From: Muribaculum sp.
Lineage (GTDB): Bacteria; Bacteroidota; Bacteroidia; Bacteroidales; Muribaculaceae
DNA: 51,912 nt
NCBI GenBank assembly: GCA_023666965.1
Contig: JAMPAZ010000001.1
Span: forward strand, 689,576-741,487
Direction: 5' to 3'
Shown here piece after piece: positions 1 to 8,528 of the stretch (position 1 is its first letter; every line of letters begins with the position of its first letter). Position numbers and translations under genes: made by a program. Under the pieces are notes generated by a model, which was not told the origin of the DNA, ran no database searches, and worked only from the letters and a program-made list of their open reading frames with translations.

Positions 1-4
1 CAAA

Positions 5-53
5 TCTCTTAACAAGAGATATGGATTCATCAGCCTCTCTTAACAAGAGATAT
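5..53. promoter_or_regulatory. Two direct copies of a short dyad upstream of the fimbrial operon
   Basis: The 18-base string TCTCTTAACAAGAGATAT occurs at 5-22 and again at 36-53. Each copy is itself a dyad (TCTCTT-aac-AAGAGA). The copies start 31 bases apart, close to three helical turns, so two bound dimers would lie on the same face of the DNA. This suggests tandem operator sites about 150 bases upstream of the first fimbrial gene. They could instead be RNA hairpins or the edge of a longer repeat cut off by the window. No clean TAnnTTTG promoter was found between them and the first gene; TAGTATTTG at 106-114 has one extra base. Confidence 0.4.
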
Positions 54-199
54 TGATTGACGCTACGTATATTTTAAACGCTACATTTATCATAAACACA
101 CCGATTAGTATTTGATATTTTTCAGTTCCGCTTTGTCGGATGGTGCAAATTTTAGGAGGTGTGGAAGTGAATGCTACTAATCGACATCCAGAATCAATT

Positions 200-796
200 A
201 TGAGACATATTCTTGCGACATTAATGGTGATTGCTTTCGCTTTAAGTGCAAGTAGTCAGGTGGCTGTAAAAAGCAATCTGCTTTACGACGCTACGACAAC
301 TCCCAATATCGGGGCAGAAATGAAGGTAGGCCGCCATTCAACGGTTAATCTTGTCTATGGACTGAATGCATGGTCGTTTGACACTGAGAACCACGGCGAG
401 CGCATGGTGAAGCACTGGTTGCTGATGCCCGAATACAGGTGGTGGTTCTGTACACCGTTCAACGGGCACTTTGTCGGCATCCACGCGATGGGCGGACAGA
501 TGAACGCATCCAACGTAAGCCTGCCTATTCCCGGTGCCTTCTTCGGAGGCGACAATCTGACCCGCGAGGTAAAGTCGGCGCGTTATCAGGGCGGTTTCGC
601 CGGTGTCGGTCTGACCTACGGCTATCAGTGGATACTTTCGCGCCACTGGAACGTCGAGGCAGAGGTCGGCGTAGGCTACGATCGCGTTTGGTACGACAAG
701 TATGCCTGCGGAGAGTGCGGAGCCAAGCTTAAGACAGGACACACCAACTATGTCGGGCTCACAAAAATCGGTCTTTCCATATTATACATTTTCTAA
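200..796 (+). CDS. DUF3575 outer-membrane protein of the fimbrial locus
   Basis: This 198-residue protein starts with a signal peptide (MRHILATLMVIAFALSASSQ) and has alternating beta-strand-like stretches ending in an aromatic C-terminus (ILYIF), which suggests a small outer-membrane beta-barrel. The opening KSNLLYDATTTPNIGAE and the later YGYQWILSRHWNVEAEVGVG match the DUF3575 family as I recall it. DUF3575 genes often lead Bacteroidales Mfa/Fim fimbrial operons. The ATG at 200 is chosen because it begins the signal peptide; an in-frame ATG at 140 would add 20 polar residues in front of it. The next gene begins 12 bases after its stop. Its exact job is unknown; an outer-membrane role in fimbrial assembly is inference. 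Confidence 0.8.
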   Translation: MRHILATLMVIAFALSASSQVAVKSNLLYDATTTPNIGAEMKVGRHSTVNLVYGLNAWSFDTENHGERMVKHWLLMPEYRWWFCTPFNGHFVGIHAMGGQMNASNVSLPIPGAFFGGDNLTREVKSARYQGGFAGVGLTYGYQWILSRHWNVEAEVGVGYDRVWYDKYACGECGAKLKTGHTNYVGLTKIGLSILYIF

Positions 797-808
797 TTCA
801 CTACGATT

Positions 809-2263
809 ATGAAGCAGATTTTCAGATATACGGCCGCGCTGCTGACTATGGCATCGGCACTGGCCGCTTCAGCAGGAGTCATCGGGACATCTCGCCCAGT
901 GATTCAGAAAGCCGACGACAAGCTCCACGTGTCCATCGAGTTTAAGCTCGACTCCATCGAAGTGGAATCGAACCATCAACTTTTCGTCACACCCGTAATC
1001 GACGGCCCGCAGGGTCAGCGCGTGACGCTTCCGGCTCTGCTCGTCAACGGACGCAACATGCACTACGTGTATGAGCGCGGAACACTAAACGACGTGATAA
1101 TGGGGCAATATGTAATCGCCCAGGAAGTGCGCCGCATCAACGGACAGCCCCAAAGCGTGGAATATGCCGCCAACGCACCCTACAACAAATGGATGATGCG
1201 TCCCGGCACTTCGTTGCAGATCGTGGTCGACACGTGCGGTTGCGGCGACCCTCTTGGTAAGGGCATTCTCACTATCCCATTGAATCTAACACCGAAGATG
1301 CGCACGGCATACATCACTCCCGAGGTCACCGAGCTGCCGATTTCAGTCCATGAAGGCCGCGCAAGAGTGCAGTTTGAGGTTGACAAAACCGTACTTCACG
1401 ACGAACCGTACACCTGCCGCAACGGACAGCGCATCGACAACCGCGAGCAACTCAAGATTATCGACGACTCCGTGGCCTACGCCCTATCGAATCCGAACGT
1501 CGAGATTGCCTCTATTAATATATGTGGATATGCATCGCCCGAATCGCCGTATCTACACAACGAAGAGCTTTCCATGGGTCGCTCACGCGCCTTGGCTGTG
1601 TATCTTGCAGGAAAATATCAATTGCCCCGCGAGAAATGCACTTACAATTCCGTTCCCGAAAACTGGCGCGAATTTCGCGAAATCGTGGTCGACGCTCCCG
1701 AACTTACCGAGCGTCAACGAGCCAACCTGCTCGAACTCATCGACCGACCCACTTACGGTCCGCGAGACTTCGACGACAAAGAGCGAGAGCTGAAAACCGA
1801 CAAACGGTTTGCCTCCCTCTACAAGAATACGATTTTGCCTAAGTGGTTCCCTCGGCTCCGCGCCACCGAGTTCACCATCAACACTCGTCTCAAGCCCCTG
1901 AGCGACGAAGAGTTGGCCAAAGTCATCTACCAAACGCCCGAGCTTATGTCGCTCAATCAGATGATGCGCGTGGCCAGGCTCTATCCTGAAGGTGGCGAAA
2001 AATTCAACGAAATCATCGAGATAGCGCGTCAGCACTATCCCGACGACGTGACAGCGAACCTCAACGCCGCCATAGCCGCCCTGCAACGCGAAGATTACAC
2101 CGTGGCGGAAGAACTGCTCCAAAAGGCCGGTAACTCGCCCGAAGCAGAAAATGCCCGAGGCGTAGTGGAAGTGCATCGCGGCGACTTCGACAAGGCCGCT
2201 GAATATTTCCGTGCGGCCGGCGACCTGCCCGAAGCTATAAAGAACCTCAACATGCTCGAATAG
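809..2263 (+). CDS. DUF3868 / OmpA-like periplasmic protein of the fimbrial locus
   Basis: This 484-residue protein has a signal peptide (to about residue 22). An N-terminal beta-rich domain with the features of DUF3868 spans about residues 25-160 and includes a CGCGD motif. An OmpA C-terminal-like segment follows (about 190-310), with the signature ICGYASPESP followed by LSMGRSRALAVYL. The last ~90 residues are helical and TPR-like, with repeated A-x-x-x-A-x-x-Y/F patterns. OmpA-like domains bind peptidoglycan, so it may tie the fimbrial base or assembly apparatus to the cell wall; that is inference. DUF3575 plus DUF3868 genes directly upstream of a fimbrillin is a recurrent Bacteroidales arrangement. 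Confidence 0.75.
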   Translation: MKQIFRYTAALLTMASALAASAGVIGTSRPVIQKADDKLHVSIEFKLDSIEVESNHQLFVTPVIDGPQGQRVTLPALLVNGRNMHYVYERGTLNDVIMGQYVIAQEVRRINGQPQSVEYAANAPYNKWMMRPGTSLQIVVDTCGCGDPLGKGILTIPLNLTPKMRTAYITPEVTELPISVHEGRARVQFEVDKTVLHDEPYTCRNGQRIDNREQLKIIDDSVAYALSNPNVEIASINICGYASPESPYLHNEELSMGRSRALAVYLAGKYQLPREKCTYNSVPENWREFREIVVDAPELTERQRANLLELIDRPTYGPRDFDDKERELKTDKRFASLYKNTILPKWFPRLRATEFTINTRLKPLSDEELAKVIYQTPELMSLNQMMRVARLYPEGGEKFNEIIEIARQHYPDDVTANLNAAIAALQREDYTVAEELLQKAGNSPEAENARGVVEVHRGDFDKAAEYFRAAGDLPEAIKNLNMLE

Positions 2264-2317
2264 TACTTACTAATACAATAACAATAACATTATAATCATT
2301 TTAAACACAGTAAACAC

Positions 2318-4120
2318 ATGAATTTAAAAAATCTGTTTTTTGCTATGCTCCCGATGGCCGCATTGATGGCCTCGTGTTCGTCTGACGAACCCGGCAACGA
2401 CGTACAGGGTGGCAAGCCGACTTTTGAAGGAGACGGTTGGGTAGCTGTACGCATCAACCTCCCGTCAACAAGCGATTCTCGCGCCAACGACAAATTTGAC
2501 GACGGGGAAGAGTCGGAATACGCTGTCAACAATGCCGCACTTGTCCTTTTCAAGGGTGCAACTGAAAACTCATCGACTTTCGTTGGAGCCTACGCTCTTT
2601 CTGACTATACTACGACACCTGACGTATCGGACGACCCTGACGACAATATCTCTGTTTCAATCTTAAAGACTCAGAAGATTCAGAATGTCAACCTCGGCAA
2701 CTCAGATAAGCTATACGCGCTTGTAATGGTTAATTACACCGGTATACTTAACCTGAACAACGACGACGATCCGATGACAGCATCTATCGGGGAGACATCC
2801 ATGACGGATGCCACCAAGTTCTCTGACGTTCAGGCCATGACAACCAATGTGTCATTTTACACCCAGACCGGCGACGGGGCAGCTACCAACATATTTATGA
2901 CCAACTCTCCGCTCTCTGACAAACCCGGTGGCGCGAGCGACCCCTCAGGAGCCAACATAACCACTTTGGTCAATCTCACCAACGGACTGTGGCCTACTGA
3001 AGCCGAGGCCAAGGCACACCCCGCAGGTTCGATTTATGTTGAGCGAGCTGTGGCCAAAGCTACACTTAGCGTGGCTCAAGATGCCGACAAGGTTGAGAGA
3101 TTGACTATCGCCGATGGCGGCATCAAATGGGCACTTGCCAACGTCGAATCCAACTCTTACGTCGTTCGCAATCTTGGCGACAAGAGCTATATTGCATACG
3201 CCACTACTAAATCGCTCTCCAACAATAGCTACAAATACCGCTTTGTGGGAGCCGACAAGATGGGAAGCATTCCCGGACATTTTGACGAAGACCTCTACCG
3301 TCCCTATTGGTGCATCGACCCCAACTATAGCGAAAACAAGGAATACAGCGGTATGGTCGGTGAATTTGCGTCCCCCGATAAGCCCCTTTATTGCAACGAA
3401 AACACTTTCGACCTCGCTCATCAGACATTCGAGAACACTACCCGTGCCGTCATCGAAGTGACTTTCAATGAAGGCAAGCCGTTCTACGTACTCAACGAGG
3501 ATAATCTCAACATCTTTAAGGACGCAGAAAGTGCTGAAAGCCATCCCATTAAGGCCGTCGTAGAATCAGCACAAATGGAGAAGGCATTCCAAGATGCAGC
3601 TAATGCCGGCAAGGAAATTAAAGACATCGATCAGTATCTTAAGTTCTCCTTTGCCCGTAACGACAAGGGTGTACATGCCATGACCGATATAGCAATTGCA
3701 GGTGTCGAGACAGGCGAAGACAAGGACTTTAAGTCAGTTCCCAACATTTCCGAAATTAAAGATGAATTAATTTCTTTGGCCAATACCAAGTTCCGCATCC
3801 TTGAATACGCAGACGGGAAGAGCTACTACGACGTTCGCTTCAAACATTTCGGCGACGATCAAACTCCCTGGAGCGAAAGCGACGCAACCCCTAACGGAGG
3901 CGCTTACAGCGGAAACGCTCAGAATTGGCTTGGCCGATGGGGCATGGTTCGCAACAACTGGTATGACCTTACCATCACAGCCTTTAAGAACCTTGGCGAA
4001 CCCGTGATACCCGATGCTGACGTAACCACTACCGACGACAACGTCAATACAGAAAAGTGGGTCACTTTCCGCATCAACATCCTCTCTTGGGCTAAGCGCA
4101 CTCAGAACGTTGAGTTCTAA
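2318..4120 (+). CDS. Mfa1-type major fimbrillin (fimbrial shaft subunit)
   Basis: This 600-residue lipoprotein precursor has a signal peptide ending in LMASC (lipidated Cys20). An N-terminal beta-sandwich opens with WVAVRINLPS, followed by a long C-terminal domain closing with WVTFRINILSWAKRTQNVEF. That ending is typical of the Mfa1/FimA superfamily, where the last strand or an equivalent segment takes part in subunit polymerisation. DSRAND at about residues 53-58 puts an Arg-Ala bond just past the first strand, where fimbrillins of this type are cut by an Arg-specific protease before assembly. The position ahead of a FimB/Mfa2 anchor gene and the following hairpin at 4154-4189 support a major subunit. 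It is somewhat longer than P. gingivalis Mfa1. Confidence 0.85.
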   Translation: MNLKNLFFAMLPMAALMASCSSDEPGNDVQGGKPTFEGDGWVAVRINLPSTSDSRANDKFDDGEESEYAVNNAALVLFKGATENSSTFVGAYALSDYTTTPDVSDDPDDNISVSILKTQKIQNVNLGNSDKLYALVMVNYTGILNLNNDDDPMTASIGETSMTDATKFSDVQAMTTNVSFYTQTGDGAATNIFMTNSPLSDKPGGASDPSGANITTLVNLTNGLWPTEAEAKAHPAGSIYVERAVAKATLSVAQDADKVERLTIADGGIKWALANVESNSYVVRNLGDKSYIAYATTKSLSNNSYKYRFVGADKMGSIPGHFDEDLYRPYWCIDPNYSENKEYSGMVGEFASPDKPLYCNENTFDLAHQTFENTTRAVIEVTFNEGKPFYVLNEDNLNIFKDAESAESHPIKAVVESAQMEKAFQDAANAGKEIKDIDQYLKFSFARNDKGVHAMTDIAIAGVETGEDKDFKSVPNISEIKDELISLANTKFRILEYADGKSYYDVRFKHFGDDQTPWSESDATPNGGAYSGNAQNWLGRWGMVRNNWYDLTITAFKNLGEPVIPDADVTTTDDNVNTEKWVTFRINILSWAKRTQNVEF

Positions 4121-4153
4121 AACTCACCTTTTTATAACTTCGACTTTACCTAT

Positions 4154-4189
4154 CCCTAAGGTCATTGACTGACCTTAATGACCTTAGGG
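4154..4189 (+). promoter_or_regulatory. Intercistronic hairpin after the major fimbrillin gene
   Basis: Perfect 13-base arms CCCTAAGGTCATT (4154-4166) and AATGACCTTAGGG (4177-4189) flank a 10-base loop. The loop repeats part of the right arm, so a smaller hairpin is also possible: AAGGTCA (4158-4164) with TGACCTT (4170-4176). The two folds exclude each other. No T-run follows, so a partial terminator or an mRNA-stabilising 3' structure is more likely than a full stop. It lies 14 bases before the anchor gene and could raise the ratio of shaft subunit to anchor. Confidence 0.7.
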
Positions 4190-4203
4190 TACTTATTTAA
4201 ACT

Positions 4204-5421
4204 ATGACAATGACCCGATTACGACATATTATTTATGGAGCTGTGGCAACGGCTGCAATCTGCACCTCTGCCTCATGCACCATGATACAGGACGATGTGG
4301 ACTATTGCCCTACCGGACTTTACGTGAGATTTGTGTATGACTACAATACGCAGCGGGCCGACATGTTTAAGGACCACGTGGGCCATGTCGAGCTGTACGT
4401 CTACGACGAGCAAGGCAAAAAAGTGGCCGAACAGTCCGTGTCAAACTCGCTGACCTCCACTCCGCTTGCCGTCTACGGCTATGCCATGCACTTTGACCCC
4501 TCGCAACTGCCCGCCGGACAATACCGTCTGCAGGCTATAGCCTTGCAGCGCGACTGGGATGAAGCCCTCGCAACTCCCGGAGCAAAATACCGTCGCTCGG
4601 AAGTCGCTTCGTCGCAGGATTTGAGCGTCTCGCTCGACCGCGCCGAGATGCCCGTCGAAGGCACCTCCCGCTTTCAGGTCAGCGCCGAAGCTCCGCTCGA
4701 CACTCTATGGCACACACTTAAAGTGACGGCAGATATGCCCGTCGACGGAATCCAGGCCTCACCGTTGCACAGCACCAAGAAGCCCTACTCCGTTTATCCT
4801 CTCGAAGAACAGTACGTGACCGTGACTTCAAACAAGGCCACATACGCCACCGTATCACTCGTGCGCGACACAAAACATCTCAATATCACCCTGCGCCAGA
4901 TTGACGATCCGGCCAACGTATACCACGACGACTACGAACTCGCAATAGTAGACGACAATTCTCACCTTGCCCACGATAATGAGGTGGTCCGCACCGACTC
5001 TCTGCACTATTCTCCATACCACAGCTGGACTTCGGTATATAAAGACGGCAACGTTTCAATCGAATCTTCCCGCCCCGACAAAGCACCTTCCCGCGAAACT
5101 GTCAACGACGATACCCAGCGTACCGCCCACTACAATATAATGTTCAACCGCATCATTCCCGGAACCGACGCGTCAAACTCTGCCCGGCTTGTCATCCGCA
5201 ACAAGAATACCGGCAAGAATGTGGCTACGGTCAACCTGCCTGCTACACTCGCGCAAGGACGTATGGCTTACGAACAATATAACTACACTCCACAAGAATA
5301 TCTCGATCGAGAGTACGACTACAGCCTCGACTTCCTGCTCCGTGGCGACACGTGGGTCTACTGCGACATCGTCATCAATGCGCTCAGTTGGTCGAAACGT
5401 GTCCAGAATGTAGAACTTTAA
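4204..5421 (+). CDS. FimB/Mfa2-type fimbrial anchor lipoprotein
   Basis: This 405-residue precursor has a signal peptide ending in SASC (Cys25). The mature start DDVDYCPTGLYVRFVYDYN is the classic opening of the FimB/Mfa2 family, and VELYVYDEQGK and LPAGQYRLQA follow in the expected order. The C-terminus INALSWSKRVQNVEL resembles the fimbrillin C-terminal strand. In P. gingivalis, Mfa2 and FimB stay lipidated in the outer membrane, anchor the shaft and limit its length. It is separated from the shaft subunit gene by a strong hairpin, and only 7 bases separate it from the next gene. An internal ATG at 4210 (MTRL) is an alternative start. Confidence 0.88.
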   Translation: MTMTRLRHIIYGAVATAAICTSASCTMIQDDVDYCPTGLYVRFVYDYNTQRADMFKDHVGHVELYVYDEQGKKVAEQSVSNSLTSTPLAVYGYAMHFDPSQLPAGQYRLQAIALQRDWDEALATPGAKYRRSEVASSQDLSVSLDRAEMPVEGTSRFQVSAEAPLDTLWHTLKVTADMPVDGIQASPLHSTKKPYSVYPLEEQYVTVTSNKATYATVSLVRDTKHLNITLRQIDDPANVYHDDYELAIVDDNSHLAHDNEVVRTDSLHYSPYHSWTSVYKDGNVSIESSRPDKAPSRETVNDDTQRTAHYNIMFNRIIPGTDASNSARLVIRNKNTGKNVATVNLPATLAQGRMAYEQYNYTPQEYLDREYDYSLDFLLRGDTWVYCDIVINALSWSKRVQNVEL

Positions 5422-5428
5422 CCGACTT

Positions 5429-7090
5429 ATGAGATTACCTGATTTCTCCAACATATTAACCTGCTTGTCCATACTGGCATTGCTGACTGCCGTCACGGGT
5501 TGCTCCGACACACCCGGTCCCGACTTCGGAACGGAAAACTCCGGCGCATACCTGACCATACAGATCGGTTCAGCTTCGCGCTCCCGGGCCAATCCCTCAG
5601 GCGGAGAAGACGGCGACGGCCGAGAACCGGGCATACGCCACGAGAACGAAGTAAGCTCCTTGGCGCTCTTCTTCTATGATGATCCCGAAGACAAAGGCCT
5701 CGATGCCGATGCCGCCACCGAGTTTGAACACACATCTTTCATCCCCGTCGACCTCAGTTTAAAAGAAGACCGCTCAACGGAGTATACCATACGCCTCGGC
5801 GATTATAAGCCTGAGGCCACGCACCGCATCGCCGTTGCCACCAACGTCGAGCAAAGCGTCATGTTTGTCCGCAACCTCGGCCAACTTCGTCAATTCCTGA
5901 TAAACGACGCTTGGCAAGCTGCCAATTCACTCGCCGACCACGACCGGTTCACTATGGCTTCTGCCTCGACCAAGGACGGAGAAATTAAAGTAAGCGACTA
6001 TTCGATAAGCGACAATCTCACTCAATTGGTCGACGGCTCAAAGGAACATCCTTACCGCGCAGCAGTCTCTGTCGAGCGCACTGCCGCCCGCATCGACCTG
6101 CGCTTCAACGCCTCCCAAGTCTCCACCGATCTAAAAGACCTCCCAGACACTAAGGACATTAAAGCCCCGAAGGCTCTTAAATACTCCGTCACCTGCAAAG
6201 GAGCCGACATAGCCGATGTCTACCTTACACATGCCATACCGGTCAATTCAAAGCAGACCGCGTCATGGCTCATGAAGCATCTTACCTACAACACGTCAGA
6301 GCCGAACTGTTTCAATTCTCTTACGGTTTGCGCAGATGAATTGCTTGACGGACGAAAGCCTACCAACTACGTCGTAGAGCCATTGACCACTCTGAAAGGC
6401 TCAGCCGACAACCTCGCTTCATGGTTCGGCAACACCCGCGCCGACTATATTGAACAAAATTACGACGCTATTTTCGACAACGAACAACGAGGCCTGCTGT
6501 CACCGTGGCTCGGAAACTCCGACCTTGTAGTGACAGAGACCAACGACACATACGACCGGTCTATGACCATTGCCTACGTCAACGAGAACACTCAGCCCCT
6601 CTCGATGCACAAGCGCGACTACATGACCGGCCTGCTTTTCCGCGCAGTCTACCTGCCACATAAAGTATACTCCGATGCCGAGGCCAAGACTCAGGCAACC
6701 TACTCGCCCGGACAAGACTTCTGGCATTACAGGCGCACGGCCGTAGAGATGGACGAGGCCTCAAACCTCTACTTTTCCTCGTCCGAGGCCGCAACAGCTT
6801 ATTCTGAAGCCCACCCCGAAGATGTGTCCGTAATCACCCATTATAAAGGGGGTGTCTGCTACTACCATCTTTGGCTCCGCCACGCCAATACGGATGCCGA
6901 CATCAACTCTGCCGACCACGAATGCTGTCCGATGGAGTACGTTATCGTCCGAAACAACATATACCGAGTCGGAGTGTCGTTCACAGGACCGGGTAATGAC
7001 CGCCCAAACCTTACCGAACCCGAAACGGCAAATTCAAGCATATTTGTCAGGAAATGGAATTTCCGACGACAACCACTGATATTGATGTAG
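5429..7090 (+). CDS. Fimbrillin-like lipoprotein, probable accessory subunit (Mfa3-like position)
   Basis: This 553-residue precursor has a lipoprotein signal (TAVTGC, Cys25). The mature N-terminus YLTIQIGSASRSRANPSGG has a first strand followed by SRAN, the same Arg-Ala context as in the major fimbrillin. HENEVSSLALFFYDD is a common fimbrillin motif, and the C-terminal part has EYVIVRNNIYRVGVSFTGPG, the usual family segment. The final WNFRRQPLILM is atypical: a major subunit would end in a W-x-x-x-x-Q-V-x-L-like strand. Position after the FimB/Mfa2 gene suggests a minor or adaptor subunit joining tip and shaft, by analogy with Mfa3. Assignment to the superfamily is firm; the specific role is inference. 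Confidence 0.72.
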   Translation: MRLPDFSNILTCLSILALLTAVTGCSDTPGPDFGTENSGAYLTIQIGSASRSRANPSGGEDGDGREPGIRHENEVSSLALFFYDDPEDKGLDADAATEFEHTSFIPVDLSLKEDRSTEYTIRLGDYKPEATHRIAVATNVEQSVMFVRNLGQLRQFLINDAWQAANSLADHDRFTMASASTKDGEIKVSDYSISDNLTQLVDGSKEHPYRAAVSVERTAARIDLRFNASQVSTDLKDLPDTKDIKAPKALKYSVTCKGADIADVYLTHAIPVNSKQTASWLMKHLTYNTSEPNCFNSLTVCADELLDGRKPTNYVVEPLTTLKGSADNLASWFGNTRADYIEQNYDAIFDNEQRGLLSPWLGNSDLVVTETNDTYDRSMTIAYVNENTQPLSMHKRDYMTGLLFRAVYLPHKVYSDAEAKTQATYSPGQDFWHYRRTAVEMDEASNLYFSSSEAATAYSEAHPEDVSVITHYKGGVCYYHLWLRHANTDADINSADHECCPMEYVIVRNNIYRVGVSFTGPGNDRPNLTEPETANSSIFVRKWNFRRQPLILM

Positions 7091-7135
7091 CCCCGTTCCA
7101 CGTACAGAAACCCATAACAATGCAAGTATAAGTAA

Positions 7136-8485
7136 ATGACTATGACTATTTTCACACGACATAATTTCCTATCGGCAACCACGCTCGCACTGCTGGGCTT
7201 GGCTGTCGTCGTATTTTCCGGTTGCAAAAGCGACAATGCCGACGAACCTTACTCGGGAGAGCCACAGCAGGCATCCATATCCTTGCGAACGGCATCACCT
7301 ACGCAATCATCCGAACCCGGCAGCCCCAACGAACTCATCAACTCATGGTGGGTAGCTTTTGCAAAGTCCGACGGGACCATTGCGGCCATTGTCGAGAAGA
7401 ACGCCCTACCCTCCCCCGCCGAACGCGACGATGTCCAATGTCAGCTCAGCCGCGGCACTTACACAGCTTATGCTTTTGCAAATATTTCTCGTTCCGATGT
7501 ACAGACTATGACCGGTCTTACCTTTGAAGTCAATTCAAAAGTCACTGAGTCGGAAATAAAAACCACCCTGTTTAAATTCTCCGGTAACTACAAGCCTAAC
7601 GGCTTCACCGGCAACATTCCAATGACCGGGATTCAGACCATCCAAGTTACCGATCGAGTCCACGAGCCTTTTGCCATCGAAGTAGTACGTCTATACGCCA
7701 AAATCGAAATCGAATTTTCAAGCTTGGCCACTGACGACATCACTGTTAACAGCATAGACTTTGAGCCTCTATGCGAAGGCCCCGTGCTTCTCGCTCCGCT
7801 TTACAACGCAACATCTGCTCCGGCTCTGCTGACCGGCTCGTCGATAGGCCATTACTACAGCCATTCGCTCTCTTCATGCATAGTTCCGGCCGGTACCGCC
7901 GCCTCGGCTCCGGTCAAGGCATCGGGGCTATATCTGCGCGAAGTGTCCGACATGGAGTCTACCTCGCTCAAAAGTCTCAATCTTATGCTGCACCTAACCC
8001 GTTCAGGCAAAAGCCAGCATCTCCGGGCCATCGTCGAAGGAATCACGTTTATCAACCGTAACGACTATATAGTCATACCCATTCAGTTCACCGACTGGGC
8101 CATTGACCCTGATGTAAAATTTTATCCGCCGATAGGAGGATACCCCGAAGCCGACATCCGCTCTCAAGGCGACGACTTTTACGTGACGTTCGGCACTCAA
8201 GGCGACTTCTCGCTCAATATGCGTGTCCGCAAAGCAAATATCGCCAGTTCATACCTTCCCGAAGGCAGAGTGAAAGTCAACATCGAAAAAGTGTCGGGAG
8301 ATGACATATTCTCCAAAGTCCCCGCTTTTGATGCTCTGACCGGTGAGATTACCGGCACACTTTCACAGACTAAAGGCACGGCCAAAATCAACCTCTCCGT
8401 GAGCGTCACCCCTGAGGGCGATCTGACCGATGCGTCGGCACCCACATACGTATACAGCCGCGTACTTTACATCATTCACGAATAA
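7136..8485 (+). CDS. Fimbrillin-like lipoprotein, probable minor/tip-associated subunit (Mfa4-like position)
   Basis: This 449-residue precursor has a lipoprotein signal (VFSGC, Cys30). After an ASISLRTASP first strand comes a fimbrillin-like domain containing INSWWVAFAKSDG, YTAYAFANIS and NDYIVIPIQFTDW. An extra C-terminal beta domain (about residues 335-449) follows the usual end of the fold and contains YVTFGTQGDFSLNMRV. It therefore looks like a fimbrillin with an added domain, as in accessory or tip-linked subunits. It sits just upstream of the giant surface protein, the same relation as mfa4 to mfa5 in P. gingivalis. A start at the second methionine (7142) is also possible. The role is inferred from position. 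Confidence 0.65.
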   Translation: MTMTIFTRHNFLSATTLALLGLAVVVFSGCKSDNADEPYSGEPQQASISLRTASPTQSSEPGSPNELINSWWVAFAKSDGTIAAIVEKNALPSPAERDDVQCQLSRGTYTAYAFANISRSDVQTMTGLTFEVNSKVTESEIKTTLFKFSGNYKPNGFTGNIPMTGIQTIQVTDRVHEPFAIEVVRLYAKIEIEFSSLATDDITVNSIDFEPLCEGPVLLAPLYNATSAPALLTGSSIGHYYSHSLSSCIVPAGTAASAPVKASGLYLREVSDMESTSLKSLNLMLHLTRSGKSQHLRAIVEGITFINRNDYIVIPIQFTDWAIDPDVKFYPPIGGYPEADIRSQGDDFYVTFGTQGDFSLNMRVRKANIASSYLPEGRVKVNIEKVSGDDIFSKVPAFDALTGEITGTLSQTKGTAKINLSVSVTPEGDLTDASAPTYVYSRVLYIIHE

Positions 8486-8528
8486 TATTCCAACGTCTCC
8501 CATATTGACTGCAATACCTATACCGACT

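Noticed and set aside
5-53. Two short repeats considered as a CRISPR fragment
   Set aside because: Only two 18-base units with a 13-base spacer and no cas genes; the units are dyads, so operators fit better.
1583-2176. Long antisense frame inside the DUF3868 gene
   Set aside because: It lies wholly within a well-supported gene, has no start signals, and its composition follows the codon pattern of the opposite strand.
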